Positions 34,796-44,343 of a stretch of 64,000 nt of DNA are shown here, in pieces. The notes beneath the pieces were generated by a model. The model ran no database searches. It was not told where the DNA came from and worked only from the letters and a program-made list of their open reading frames with translations. Source of the DNA: Rikenellaceae bacterium (GTDB lineage Bacteria > Bacteroidota > Bacteroidia > Bacteroidales > Rikenellaceae); contig CABJAJ010000002.1 in assembly GCA_902363575.1 (NCBI GenBank), forward strand, positions 372,001 through 436,000, given 5' to 3'. Made by a program: the position numbers and the translations under genes. Numbering within the stretch: the stretch's first letter is position 1; the number at the start of each line of letters is the position of its first letter.

Positions 34796-35296
34796 CTAAC
34801 TATTTTTTCGTGTGCGTCGGGTCATAGAGAAGGCCCGGCGCTTGAAGATGAATATCGGCAGCGTGGCACCGGCGGCAAGCAGCGCAATGACACTCAGCGA
34901 TACGGTGGCATTGAGAAAAAACTGCTGCATGTAGCGCATCCCTTCGTCAGCCCGATCGAGCGACTGGAGGAACATGATGAGCGAGAAAACCGTCTTGTAG
35001 GCGTAGATGCCCGGCACCATCGGCAGCAGAGCCGGGATGTAGAGACAGGTCATCGGGCAGCGGACACCGCGGCCGAGCCATAGGCTGCCCATACCGATTG
35101 CAAAGGCCGCGAAAAGCGATGCGGTGGCGATATCCAGTGCGGAACAGTGCATCAGCGTGAAACGCAAGGCGTGGCCTATGGCGGCAAGCAGGGCGATGCG
35201 TGGAAAGGCTCGCATCGGCGGATCGGAGATGGCCCCGAATCCGATGGCGGCGACAGCGGCGAAGAGTCCGTCGAGCAGAATATCCGTCACGATCAT
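34796..35296 (-). CDS. Threonine/serine exporter, C-terminal-type subunit (ThrE_2)
   Basis: 166 residues, about five helices, with the typical FGAISDPPMRAFPRIALLAA beginning and LYIPALLPMVPGIYAYKTVF near the middle. Known: ThrE exporters are either one long protein or two subunits, and this is the short half. The start overlaps the end of the long half by 4 bp (ATGA-like coupling). Confidence 0.85.
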   Translation of the reverse strand: MIVTDILLDGLFAAVAAIGFGAISDPPMRAFPRIALLAAIGHALRFTLMHCSALDIATASLFAAFAIGMGSLWLGRGVRCPMTCLYIPALLPMVPGIYAYKTVFSLIMFLQSLDRADEGMRYMQQFFLNATVSLSVIALLAAGATLPIFIFKRRAFSMTRRTRKNS

Positions 35297-36060
35297 AGCA
35301 GCGAATCTTTAACCATTAACAAAGTGGCCGACAAACCGACGGCGATGCAGACGATCAGCAGCATGGCGTTGACCAGCCGGCTGACACCCATAAGGACGTG
35401 TCCTTCCATGATGTCGATGACCCCGTTGATGAGCGGCACGCCCGGCACGAGAAACAGCGGACTGGTGGCCAAAGTGATCTCGGCTGTGCAGTCGAAACGC
35501 AAGGCGGCCGTGGCGCAGAGTGACGCGACGAAAGCCGAGCAGGCGAAGACGAGAAAGTGATTGACTGCGTGAGCCTGCATGCGCTGTTTGACGGCGAAGC
35601 CCACGAGTGTCGCCGTGAAGACGATGCCCACGGCCGTCCAGTCGCCGCCGAAGAGCTTGCAGAACGAGGCGTTGGCCAGTCCGACGAACACGAGCGTGAA
35701 GATCGGGTCCATGCGCGGTTTGTCAACCAGCGTCCGGTAACGGCTGCGGATTTCGTCGAGCAAGAGGCCCTCGTCCAATGCGTCCCAGCTCAAGGCACTC
35801 AAATCAGAGTTCCGCTCGAAACTGATGGGGAGCGACGGGATTGCCACCACACGGGTTGCGGACTCGCCGCTCCCGAGGTCGAGCACAGTCAGTATCGTAC
35901 TCTTTTGGAAACTCGACAACTGAACGTCCACGCCCAGCGCTTCGCCGATCCGGCGTGAATTGCGGACCGCCCGCGAGGTGTGAACTCCCGAGCCGAGCTG
36001 ATAGGTGGCGTATTCGGCGATGAAACCGAGTATATCGCAAAGTTCCTGCTGCGTTTTCAT
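35293..36060 (-). CDS. Threonine/serine exporter, N-terminal-type subunit (DUF1212/ThrE)
   Basis: 255 residues from the ATG at 36060. A cytoplasmic DUF1212 domain (FIAEYATYQLGSGVHTSRAV and RNSRRIGEALG) is followed by five helices with LVPGVPLINGVIDIMEGHVL. Exports threonine or serine with its partner at 34796-35296. The start is 14 bp after btuD, so it may be cotranscribed with cobalamin uptake genes; threonine is a precursor of the aminopropanol linker of cobalamin, but the link is speculative. Confidence 0.85.
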   Translation of the reverse strand: MKTQQELCDILGFIAEYATYQLGSGVHTSRAVRNSRRIGEALGVDVQLSSFQKSTILTVLDLGSGESATRVVAIPSLPISFERNSDLSALSWDALDEGLLLDEIRSRYRTLVDKPRMDPIFTLVFVGLANASFCKLFGGDWTAVGIVFTATLVGFAVKQRMQAHAVNHFLVFACSAFVASLCATAALRFDCTAEITLATSPLFLVPGVPLINGVIDIMEGHVLMGVSRLVNAMLLIVCIAVGLSATLLMVKDSLL

Positions 36061-36074
36061 ATGCGGATCATTGT

Positions 36075-36830
36075 TTATCGGACTTTTACCACACCTGTCG
36101 CAGTATCGAACGTCACGCATTTATTGCGGAACAGCCGTTCGATGCAGCCGCTCCGGCGCATCTCTTCGGTCGGCATATACGACAACTGGGGTGGGTCGAT
36201 AAGGGCTATCGCATCGGCAAGCGAGAGGGCGATATCCAGCTCGTGCGTGGAAAAAAGGATGCACTTGTTTTCTTCATGCGCCAGCCGTGCCAGCAGTGTA
36301 CACAATTCGTAGCGGTTGGGCATATCGAGAAACGAGGTGGGTTCGTCGAGCAGGATAATCGGCGTATCCTGCGCCAACGCCCGTGCGATCATGATGCGCT
36401 GGCACTCGCCGTCCGACATCTTGTCCATCGTGCGCTCCGCATAAGCCTCCATGCCCACCGAGGCGAGCGACCGCATGACGATCTCCTTGTCGACCTCCTG
36501 CATCTTTCCAATCCAGTTGGTATAGGGTGCGCGGCCGATAGCCACGACATCCTTGCATTTGAGATTGGCGATGCGTGTGCGCTCGGTCGTGACGAATGCC
36601 AGCGTTCTGGCCATTTCTGCTGCTCGCATATCGGCGGCGTTATGCCCGTCGAGCAGGATTCGGCCGGTATAACGGCGGTTCAGTCCGGCGATGGCTCGAA
36701 GCAGTGTCGATTTGCCCGTGCCGTTGCGCCCGATAAGGGCAGTCAGCCTGCCCTTTTCTATGGTGGTTTCCACCTCGCAGAGCAAGGTGCGCTCGCCGTA
36801 GCCTATGGAAAAATCGTGTAACTTTATCAT
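36075..36830 (-). CDS. btuD: Cobalamin ABC transporter ATP-binding protein BtuD
   Basis: 251 residues. Walker A is GRNGTGKS (34-41), signature MSDGECQRI, Walker B IILLDEPTSFLD, followed by the switch histidine in LFSTHELDIAL. It is a FecE/BtuD-type ATPase of a type II importer. The last 30 residues are duplicated at 33840-34000. It overlaps btuC by 4 bp. Assignment to B12, not iron siderophores, rests on the riboswitch and the BtuG/BtuH/BtuB genes upstream. Confidence 0.88.
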   Translation of the reverse strand: MIKLHDFSIGYGERTLLCEVETTIEKGRLTALIGRNGTGKSTLLRAIAGLNRRYTGRILLDGHNAADMRAAEMARTLAFVTTERTRIANLKCKDVVAIGRAPYTNWIGKMQEVDKEIVMRSLASVGMEAYAERTMDKMSDGECQRIMIARALAQDTPIILLDEPTSFLDMPNRYELCTLLARLAHEENKCILFSTHELDIALSLADAIALIDPPQLSYMPTEEMRRSGCIERLFRNKCVTFDTATGVVKVR

Positions 36831-37807
36831 GCGGTGACGGATTTATTGCGCAAGACCACCCACACCACGATGGGGATTCCCAGCAATGCGGTGATGGCGT
36901 TGATCGGCAGGGTGAACATTTTAGAAACGAGGTCGCAAAGAAGCAGCACCGCCGCACCCGAAAGAACGGTTCCCGGTACGAGTACCCGATGGTCGCTGTT
37001 GCGGAACAGCATTCTCGTGACGTGGGGCATGGCCAGTCCGATGAAGCCTATCGGACCGCAAAAGGCGGTCACCGTACCAGCAAGCAGCGTCGTGGAGAGG
37101 AACAGCAGCCCGCGCGAGCGTCGGATGTTCAGCCCCATCGTCACGGCATACTCCTCGCCGAACAGCAGTAAGTTGAGCGGCTTGATCGTCACCACCGCCA
37201 ACAACAGTCCGGCGATAATCGACGGGACGAGTACCGCAAGCTGGTCGAAGGTCACGTCGCCGAGCGACCCCATCGTCCAAATGACAAAGGCTTTCAGGGA
37301 TTCTTCCTTGCTGAGATATTGCAATATCTGTACAATCGCGCCGACTCCCGACGAGAACATCATGCCGAGAATCAGAATCACCATGATGTCCTTGATGCGG
37401 TGGCCGACGGCGGCGATGACGACCAGCACGAGCGCCGCTCCGAGCCAAGCCGCCCCGGCAATGCCTATCGACGAACCGAAGCCTGCAAGCACGACGAGTG
37501 CCACGCCGAGGCTCGCGCCCGAACTGATGCCGAGCACGTAGGGGCCGGCAAGAGGATTGCGGAAGAGGGTTTGCATCTGAAGACCGCTGACCGACAGAGC
37601 TGCTCCGGCCAGCAACGCGACCACCGCCTTAATCAGTCGGATATTCAGTATGATTTTCGCCGTCGCCCGCGGGCAGTCGCCACCCGTCAGGGCCGCCCAA
37701 ACATCGCCGAGCGGCACGGCGACAGCCCCCACCGCCAAATCCAGCAGAAACAGGAAGAGGGTGAGGGCAGCCAGTGCGGTAAATAATAGGACGGAACGGG
37801 AGCGCAT
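36827..37807 (-). CDS. btuC: Cobalamin ABC transporter permease BtuC
   Basis: 326 residues, ten predicted helices, FecCD family. ALSVSGLQMQTLFRNPLAGP and YVLGISSGASLGVAL are typical, and the coupling-helix region GFIGLAMPHVTRMLFRNSDH is clear. It starts right after the stop of the binding-protein gene and overlaps btuD by 4 bp. Confidence 0.9.
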   Translation of the reverse strand: MRSRSVLLFTALAALTLFLFLLDLAVGAVAVPLGDVWAALTGGDCPRATAKIILNIRLIKAVVALLAGAALSVSGLQMQTLFRNPLAGPYVLGISSGASLGVALVVLAGFGSSIGIAGAAWLGAALVLVVIAAVGHRIKDIMVILILGMMFSSGVGAIVQILQYLSKEESLKAFVIWTMGSLGDVTFDQLAVLVPSIIAGLLLAVVTIKPLNLLLFGEEYAVTMGLNIRRSRGLLFLSTTLLAGTVTAFCGPIGFIGLAMPHVTRMLFRNSDHRVLVPGTVLSGAAVLLLCDLVSKMFTLPINAITALLGIPIVVWVVLRNKSVTA

Positions 37808-38947
37808 TTATTTCAATTGCTTGTAATAGACGAAATCTTCTGCGACCAGTTCGGGGTGGAATATCTTTACGAGGTCTCGTAGCACGAGGTCGGGATTCAC
37901 CACGGCCGACTCGTAGTAGTCGTTGCCGCCGGCGGCATTCGTGCGGGCGTTGTTGTTATAGACGTATCCGTTGCGGAAGCACCGGGTGTCGGTGAACTTC
38001 GGGCAGGCGGCTCGCAGTTCGTCGAGCGTGTTCGCCATACCCACATGCAGCCACATATCGACTTGCGAGGCCAGCAGATACGCCTCTTCGAGGTCGATGG
38101 GCGCGGAAGCGTTTCCCGTGTTCTTCTTGTAGATGTAATCGCCTCCGGCATCTTTGATCAACCGGGCGACATAGCTTTCGGTCGAGGGCATGAACCAATT
38201 GTCGCCGTAAGGCGTGTTGAGCATCACTGAAGGGGCATCGATGGCTGCATCGGTTACTCGCTTTTTCAAAGCGTTATAGCGAACCGGAATCTCGGCAAAC
38301 ACTTTCTCTCCCTCTGTCCGTTTTCCTGCCACCTCCGCCAATGCCACCAGCCATTCGGCTTTGCCCAGCGGCGACTCTTCCAGGTAATCGCCGACATACA
38401 TGAACGGGATGTTCAGTTCTTTCAGTTTCCCTTCCATCGAGCTGGCCCCGTTCACGCCGTAAAGCAGTACGAGGTCGGGATCGAGCGAGAGCAGCAGCTC
38501 ATAGTTAATGTTCCCCTCATAGCCCACGTCGCCGACGCTGTCGCGTCGTGCCTGAATATCGGGATTGGAAATGTAGTCGATACCCGATACCCCGACCACG
38601 CGCCCCGTTTCGCCGATCGCGTCAAGCATGGCGATATGGGTCGAAGACATGCAGACGATGCGTCCGGCATTCCCGTTGAGTACCTGACCGGTGAAATCTT
38701 CGGGAGCGGCTTCGCCGTCACGGGCGATGAACAGGCACGTGGTAATGCTGTCGGCTCCCTGCCAAGGGTTCGTGACGGTAACCAATACGCTCTTTCTGCT
38801 GTCAGCACCTTTTATGTTAAACCCCGAAGCGTATTCAGGTGTATAGGCCGTTCGGTTGAAATCGGCAAGTTTGGAACTCTTATCATGGCAGCCTGTGAAT
38901 GTCAGTACAAGCAGCAATATCAGGCTCAGATTTTTCAATGCTTTCAT
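37808..38947 (-). CDS. btuF: Corrinoid-binding ABC lipoprotein BtuF
   Basis: 379 residues, with a lipoprotein signal ending LTFTGC at about residue 20. Two periplasmic-binding lobes follow (GRIVCMSSTHIAMLDAIGET, then YELLLSLDPDLVLLYGVNGA), joined by a long helix, as in class III binding proteins for B12 and iron chelates. Adjacent to btuC, and 4 bp downstream of btuB. Confidence 0.87.
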   Translation of the reverse strand: MKALKNLSLILLLVLTFTGCHDKSSKLADFNRTAYTPEYASGFNIKGADSRKSVLVTVTNPWQGADSITTCLFIARDGEAAPEDFTGQVLNGNAGRIVCMSSTHIAMLDAIGETGRVVGVSGIDYISNPDIQARRDSVGDVGYEGNINYELLLSLDPDLVLLYGVNGASSMEGKLKELNIPFMYVGDYLEESPLGKAEWLVALAEVAGKRTEGEKVFAEIPVRYNALKKRVTDAAIDAPSVMLNTPYGDNWFMPSTESYVARLIKDAGGDYIYKKNTGNASAPIDLEEAYLLASQVDMWLHVGMANTLDELRAACPKFTDTRCFRNGYVYNNNARTNAAGGNDYYESAVVNPDLVLRDLVKIFHPELVAEDFVYYKQLK

Positions 38948-38951
38948 ATTG

Positions 38952-41042
38952 TTACAAATTTGTATTTACGGATTTCTTCTTATTTTTTCCGAACTTCGGG
39001 GTGATGCCGATGAACAGTTCGAAGTTGATACCGGGCATGGGGCGCGAGAGCACCGAAAGGTAGTCCTCGTTGAAGAGATTATTGACTGCAAATTTCAATT
39101 GAACGTCCACCGGTTTGAAAAACAGGTTTTTCTCCAAGGAGACGTTGCTCATGAAATATTCGGGCAGGTGTCCTGTCAGCGTGTAGTCGTTGCTTGACAT
39201 GGTGAAACGCTCCGAGTAGAACGCCCACTTGTAAAGGAACGCCCACGACCGCCACGACAACCGTCCTGTCAGCGAGGCGGAATGCTCCGGCACGTAGGGC
39301 AGCTGTTTGCCCACCGACTGGTCAGCAGGTGACATTTTCTCGCCCTCGTTGATAGAGGGTGTCCACGAATAAGAGCCGTTCAGGTCGATGAGCCAATCCT
39401 TTGCCGGCTGCACGGCCAGGTTCGCTTTGACCTCGATGCCGTAGGCGTGTACCTTCTTCACGTTGCGGGGCGAAAAGAATCCTTTGGTGGTGGGCAGCCA
39501 GATAATCCAGTCGTCGATGTAGGAATCGAACCAGTTCACGCCGCCGTTCAACTTATAGGCATTTTCTTTGCCGACCTCGAAACTTACACCTGCATCGTAG
39601 CTGAAACCATGCTCGTTTCTCAGATTGGGATTGCCACCGGGCAGGAAATAGAGGTCATTCAGCGTCGGGAAACGGTAATTGCGTGAAACAGAAGCTTTGA
39701 GCATCACATTCCCTTTCGGAGAAATGATGCCGTCAATAAAAAAAGCCGGTATAAGTGGAGCCCACTCGGAACCGTACATTTCTTCTCGCAACACAACCGA
39801 CATGCCAAGCCGGTCTATCGGTTGCCACTTGGCAGATACGGAGCCGGAAAGTTCCACGCGTCCTTTGTCATAGCCCACGATGGCCTTGCCTCCGTCCTGC
39901 AAAATGATATTCTTGTCCTCACTGCGTACCAAATGCTGGTGAGCCGATACGTTAGCGGTGAAAAACCAACGTTTTGTTGGACTGTATTCACCTTCAGCCT
40001 GCCCGTAGAACGTATTTACCTTGCTGCGCGAACGGGTCATCGACGCCCAGTTATCAGGTGCGACCTCACGCTTGTAGTCGTAGGCCATCCATGTGTGTAT
40101 GTAACCGCCTTTCACGCCAAGTTTCCAATTGCTTTTGATATGATCCCACGAAAGGACACTGCGGAAAGTCTGTTCCCGCTGGCGGTTCTCGAAGTCGGTT
40201 GCATCTCCGTAGTCGGTCGTCAACATCGGAAGTTCCCGGTTGGAGTTGATATACCATGCGTTCAGGCCTAATTTGTCGCCTTTGCGGGTGTTGTAATAGA
40301 CTTCTTGAAGCAGGTGCAGGTCCTTGAACGCACCGCTTCGGTTGCGCTCTACGGGGTGATACTGCCCGATGATGTTCTTGTCCTCGTCGTAGATATTTAT
40401 CTTCTTGTCGTGGTTGGTGTACTTGTAATCGTTAGGCGAGGAAGAATAGACCGCACGGGTAGAGCCGTGCCACCGCTTGCTTCCGTAGGTGAAGCGAGCG
40501 AACTCGTCGAAGGTCTTGAACGAGCCGATGCCCTGCACGTACTGGGCGTTGAACCCTTCGGCGACTTCGGGAGCCGTGCCGAGCTTGACTAAACCGCCCA
40601 GTCCGCCGCCCGTTTCGTTCACCGACGAAGTGCCGTGCAGCAGCGACGCTTGGTCGATGAAGTAGGACGGGATAGTAGAAAAGTCGGTCATGCCGAGCAT
40701 GGGGTTGTTGATGCGCATCCCGTTCCACGTCACCTGCGTATGGCTGGGCGACGTGCCGCGGAAGGCAACGGTCGAGAGCGTGGCGCGGCCGTAGCTTTTG
40801 ACAAACACGGACGAGTTGAATGTCAGGATGTCCGCCATTGAGAGGGCGATGTTCTCTTTCAGTGCGAGTGAATCGAACTTCGTCTTCTGCACGCCGATTT
40901 CTTTCATCGGCCGATGTCCGATGACCGTGACTTCCGGTATGGTGAGATGCCAGCCTGACCGCTTTTTGCTTTCCGTCTGCTGCGCAAAAAGTGCCGTGGG
41001 GAGACATGCCGCCAAAGCGAATAACAGATATAGTCTTTTCAT
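38952..41042 (-). CDS. btuB: TonB-dependent outer-membrane cobalamin receptor BtuB
   Basis: 696 residues from the ATG at 41042, with signal peptide MKRLYLLFALAACLPTALFA. A plug domain (ADILTFNSSVFVKSYGRATL through VTWNGMRINNPMLGM) is followed by a 22-strand barrel. The barrel ends in an aromatic-rich strand (GINFELFIGITPKFGKNKKK). The longer 41105 start has no signal peptide at its front and is rejected. It should import corrinoids handed over by the BtuG-like lipoprotein encoded just upstream. Confidence 0.88.
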   Translation of the reverse strand: MKRLYLLFALAACLPTALFAQQTESKKRSGWHLTIPEVTVIGHRPMKEIGVQKTKFDSLALKENIALSMADILTFNSSVFVKSYGRATLSTVAFRGTSPSHTQVTWNGMRINNPMLGMTDFSTIPSYFIDQASLLHGTSSVNETGGGLGGLVKLGTAPEVAEGFNAQYVQGIGSFKTFDEFARFTYGSKRWHGSTRAVYSSSPNDYKYTNHDKKINIYDEDKNIIGQYHPVERNRSGAFKDLHLLQEVYYNTRKGDKLGLNAWYINSNRELPMLTTDYGDATDFENRQREQTFRSVLSWDHIKSNWKLGVKGGYIHTWMAYDYKREVAPDNWASMTRSRSKVNTFYGQAEGEYSPTKRWFFTANVSAHQHLVRSEDKNIILQDGGKAIVGYDKGRVELSGSVSAKWQPIDRLGMSVVLREEMYGSEWAPLIPAFFIDGIISPKGNVMLKASVSRNYRFPTLNDLYFLPGGNPNLRNEHGFSYDAGVSFEVGKENAYKLNGGVNWFDSYIDDWIIWLPTTKGFFSPRNVKKVHAYGIEVKANLAVQPAKDWLIDLNGSYSWTPSINEGEKMSPADQSVGKQLPYVPEHSASLTGRLSWRSWAFLYKWAFYSERFTMSSNDYTLTGHLPEYFMSNVSLEKNLFFKPVDVQLKFAVNNLFNEDYLSVLSRPMPGINFELFIGITPKFGKNKKKSVNTNL

Positions 41043-41055
41043 ATTGCCTCCTTTC

Positions 41056-42135
41056 TTATTTCCAACAAAATGCACCAGGGATAATCCCAACATAAAATTC
41101 ATCAATCAGTTCGCCGTCAAGTGAGTAGCGGTATATCATGCCCTGCTGTTGGTAGTCGATGGCATCAGCGATGTACACCTCCCCGTTAGCGGGGTTCACC
41201 GTCAAGCCGTAATAAATCGTACCGCTGTATTCGAGGAACGGGCGCACCGGCACACGGCTCGCCGTCACGTCCATGCACCAGATGTCTTTGTTAATCCAGT
41301 AGAGTTTGTCCCTGTCGCCGTTGAGCTGCACCTCCGAGGGCCAGTCGCCCAACTTGAACTTGAACTGCTTCTCCACAGTGAAGGTCTCGGCGTCGATGCG
41401 GTAGAGCGAGGGGGCTTCGTAACCGTAGGGGCTGCCCTCGTAGCCGCCGTCGGTAATCGTCCACATCTTGTTATACTTGTCCATGACCAACGATGTGGGC
41501 TGGATGCCGATTTTCAGTTCATCGACAACTTGGTCGGTCTCGGTGTCGATTTTGATGATACGGTTCTGGTAACTCCAACAGTTGCAATAGACGTATTTGC
41601 CGTACTGCACCATCTGCTCCGTCGAGCCGCTTTCCATCGTCATGTCCGGCACTTGGATATGCCCGGTGATTTCATACGTTCGCGGATTTATAATGAAGAT
41701 GCGGTTGTCCCACAGTTGGGTGACATAGGCTTTCTCGTCGCTCAGGAAATGGATATAGCGCGGGGAGGTCAGATTCTCGATGCGTCCCACCTCCTTGAAG
41801 GTGTTCAGGTCGATGGCGAAAATCACGTGGGAGTTGTTCACCACGACCCAGCCCTTGTTGTCGTAGATGGTCATCGACTGTGCCACGTCGCCGAGCTTCA
41901 TGCCGTTGGCACGGAAGAAGACCTCGTTCTGCACCTGTTTGGTCTCTGGGTCGTAGTAGCTCAGCGAGGCGTTGCCGTACTGGAAGTTGCCCTCGTTGGT
42001 AATGAACAGTCCGGCTCCCGTGGCGTTGAAATCCTCCACGGCATCGCCGTAGTCCCACTTCATGCAGGCGGTTAAGGATAGTGTCGCTCCGACAACTACG
42101 CTCCATAGCAGATATTTCAATTGGTGATGGGTCAT
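41056..42135 (-). CDS. btuG: BtuG-like beta-propeller surface lipoprotein (DUF5074/YncE type)
   Basis: 359 residues, lipoprotein signal ending SLTACMKWDYGD. The rest is a series of blade-like repeats (LFITNEGNFQYGNASLSYYD, then SPRYIHFLSDEKAYVTQLWD, QNRIIKIDTETDQVVDELKI, and others), giving about seven blades. Known: BtuG proteins are seven-bladed propellers that bind B12 on the cell surface with very high affinity and cap BtuB. Directly upstream of btuB by 13 bp. Confidence 0.8.
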   Translation of the reverse strand: MTHHQLKYLLWSVVVGATLSLTACMKWDYGDAVEDFNATGAGLFITNEGNFQYGNASLSYYDPETKQVQNEVFFRANGMKLGDVAQSMTIYDNKGWVVVNNSHVIFAIDLNTFKEVGRIENLTSPRYIHFLSDEKAYVTQLWDNRIFIINPRTYEITGHIQVPDMTMESGSTEQMVQYGKYVYCNCWSYQNRIIKIDTETDQVVDELKIGIQPTSLVMDKYNKMWTITDGGYEGSPYGYEAPSLYRIDAETFTVEKQFKFKLGDWPSEVQLNGDRDKLYWINKDIWCMDVTASRVPVRPFLEYSGTIYYGLTVNPANGEVYIADAIDYQQQGMIYRYSLDGELIDEFYVGIIPGAFCWK

Positions 42136-42153
42136 ACCGTTGTTTTTATAGTT

Positions 42154-42195
42154 AATCCCCGGTAGTCTTACCTTACGGCAAGCATACCGAGGATT
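42154..42195 (-). promoter_or_regulatory. Intercistronic hairpin upstream of btuG
   Basis: AATCCCCGGTA (42154-42164) pairs with TACCGAGGATT (42185-42195), one G-T pair, 20-nt loop, no T run. It sits in the 85-bp gap between the LRR-like gene and btuG. It may set transcript stability within the operon. Confidence 0.5.
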
Positions 42196-42220
42196 GGCAG
42201 AAAATTTATTGTTTGGTTAT

Positions 42221-44320
42221 CTATTCAGCGGGCTTGTACTTCCCGTCTATCATGTCTTGGTAGGTGGGGTTGTATTTGCAGCCACTTACAATCCAATTTG
42301 GTTCAGTAATTTGATTATCCTTGATAAAAGGCTCAAATATAGAAAAATCAGAAAAAGAAGTAAGCTTAACGAAATTCACTCCTGATAAACTTTTAAGCTT
42401 CGGCATATCAAAAGATGTTAATTTGGAAGCAGCATCTGCACTTAAAGATCCAGCTATAGAGACTAATTCAGGGCATGAGAAAGCGGAAAATCCATGAATC
42501 GTTATTCCCGCTCCTCCAACTTTTTCAAGCACAGGAAAAAGCTCATAAGTGGTTGTAGAACGGATATCTAATCCTCCATATGGAAGGTCGTCGGTTGACC
42601 ACTTACCTTCTTTTGCATATGATGGATTTGAATTGCAACAAATCGATTTTAAATTACTAAAATTATGAACCATTTTAGGAGTATTAAGTGCCCCCTCCAT
42701 AAAAAATTGACCGCCAATTTTTTCAAGTTTTGAAAATTCTAAGTTTGATGCCATCATATTAATTTTGAGATGCATATAGCCGTCAACAAATTTGAGATTA
42801 TTTGCAACGATGCCAGATTTCATCCCTGCACCAAAATAAAAGTCGCCGTGTACCTCTTCAATTGGAAGGGTAAAAACTTTTTTGTCTGGTGTTATGTATG
42901 ATAAATTCTTTACCTTTTTAAAATTGAAATCAACATAGTTATTCGCCCAGGCATCAATATAAATAGAAACATTCGAAAGATCATCTTTCGTTATAAGTTT
43001 TTGTAGTTTCTTACATTCCGAGATGCGTATAATGGATTCCTCTGAATCTTCATTAGAAAAAACAGCATCACTAATGTCTATAGGAGAAGAACAACTTATT
43101 AGCTTCTCTAATTTTAACGATCCTATTCTTTTTAAGTTTTTAAGATTTGATAATGATGAAAGTTCATAGAAATAACAAATTGAAAGAAGGCCTGTTACGG
43201 TTGCCAGATTCGACATTTCATCAAGATTAGTAAGAGAAACATTTCCTGTAGTGGAAAACAAATCTCCTTGAATATAGTTCGAAATAATAAAACAATCTCC
43301 ATTAACAACAGAAAGTTTGGGCATTGATAATTTTTCAAACTCGATAGGCAAAGATGAAAAATTAATACTTCCTGTTTCAATAAGCTCAGGGAAAGAGATA
43401 GATTTTAAAGTCGAAATCTCATTAATGCTTAACGAATTTTTAACAGTCTGTACTTTGGGAAATACCAATGTGCTAATTGCACCTTTACCCATACCGAAAA
43501 TGTTTAATGCCCCTCCGACGTTTATCAGTTCGGGTATTTGAAGCGTTGTCAATGTGGACGAACTGATAACAAAATCACCCTCAATAGCTTTTAGCAGATC
43601 AAACTGAACGAATTTTACACCATTGTTGTACACATGGATATTGCCCGTTACCTCGTTCAATTTGGTCATGGAGACCATCTCCAGCGTTTCGTTCGCAGCC
43701 GGGTTTTCCTCCGAACCAATCGACAAACCGCCGATTTTGGTAATGTTGTCCAAACCGGTCAGCGTTCCACCGGTATAGCTGTTCTTTATTGTGATGGTTC
43801 CTTCGACTTCTTTAATAATACTAAGTCCAGAAATATCACTGATATTTTCTGCATTTTCTGCGTCCGAACCAATAATAAGATTACCTTTTATGATTGTAAC
43901 GCCAGATTCAATAAAAGCAGCTACTTCTGAGTTTTTTTTCAGTTCTACATCACCCTCACTTCTTATCTCATCCTTCACAACAACATAAGTATAGTCATTG
44001 GTAGCTCCATTAAAAGAAGTAACACGGAAAGTACGTTCAGTGTTCCAATCAGTTATGGATGTTGGATCAGGGAATATCTTTGCAGAAGGTGTGTAAATGA
44101 AAGATGCCTTTGCTCCATCAAGAGAAACTGTGTATGGTACAGTCATCGTAATTGTGTTGTTCTCAATGACAGCATCATATGTCTTATCATTCACACTCAG
44201 TACCACGGATGTGATGAAATTATCATCAGCATCAACTGGAATTTCGTTCTTATCGGAACAGCCGACAGCCAAAATACCGAAGAAAAGGCCGAACAGCAAG
44301 TTAAAATTGATTGGTTTCAT
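42221..44320 (-). CDS. LRR-like surface lipoprotein of the B12 operon (DUF5018-like N-terminus)
   Basis: 699 residues. Lipoprotein signal ending ILAVGC. A short Ig-like DUF5018-type domain (about 35-110) is followed by a long run of about 22-residue leucine-rich-like units (SIIKEVEGTITIKNSYTGG, LDNITKIGGLSIGSEENPAA, and so on) as in BspA-like receptor-L domains. The coding sequence is much more AT-rich than btuB-btuD. It is not a known part of the BtuBFCD machinery. Its place between BtuH- and BtuG-like genes suggests a surface ligand- or host-binding role. Confidence 0.6.
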   Translation of the reverse strand: MKPINFNLLFGLFFGILAVGCSDKNEIPVDADDNFITSVVLSVNDKTYDAVIENNTITMTVPYTVSLDGAKASFIYTPSAKIFPDPTSITDWNTERTFRVTSFNGATNDYTYVVVKDEIRSEGDVELKKNSEVAAFIESGVTIIKGNLIIGSDAENAENISDISGLSIIKEVEGTITIKNSYTGGTLTGLDNITKIGGLSIGSEENPAANETLEMVSMTKLNEVTGNIHVYNNGVKFVQFDLLKAIEGDFVISSSTLTTLQIPELINVGGALNIFGMGKGAISTLVFPKVQTVKNSLSINEISTLKSISFPELIETGSINFSSLPIEFEKLSMPKLSVVNGDCFIISNYIQGDLFSTTGNVSLTNLDEMSNLATVTGLLSICYFYELSSLSNLKNLKRIGSLKLEKLISCSSPIDISDAVFSNEDSEESIIRISECKKLQKLITKDDLSNVSIYIDAWANNYVDFNFKKVKNLSYITPDKKVFTLPIEEVHGDFYFGAGMKSGIVANNLKFVDGYMHLKINMMASNLEFSKLEKIGGQFFMEGALNTPKMVHNFSNLKSICCNSNPSYAKEGKWSTDDLPYGGLDIRSTTTYELFPVLEKVGGAGITIHGFSAFSCPELVSIAGSLSADAASKLTSFDMPKLKSLSGVNFVKLTSFSDFSIFEPFIKDNQITEPNWIVSGCKYNPTYQDMIDGKYKPAE

Positions 44321-44343
44321 TTGTAATATGTTATTATTGTTTT

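Noticed and set aside
36075..41042. Iron-siderophore (Fec/Fep) transporter
   Set aside because: The sequence families overlap, but the cobalamin riboswitch and the BtuG/BtuH-like genes in the same operon point to corrinoids.
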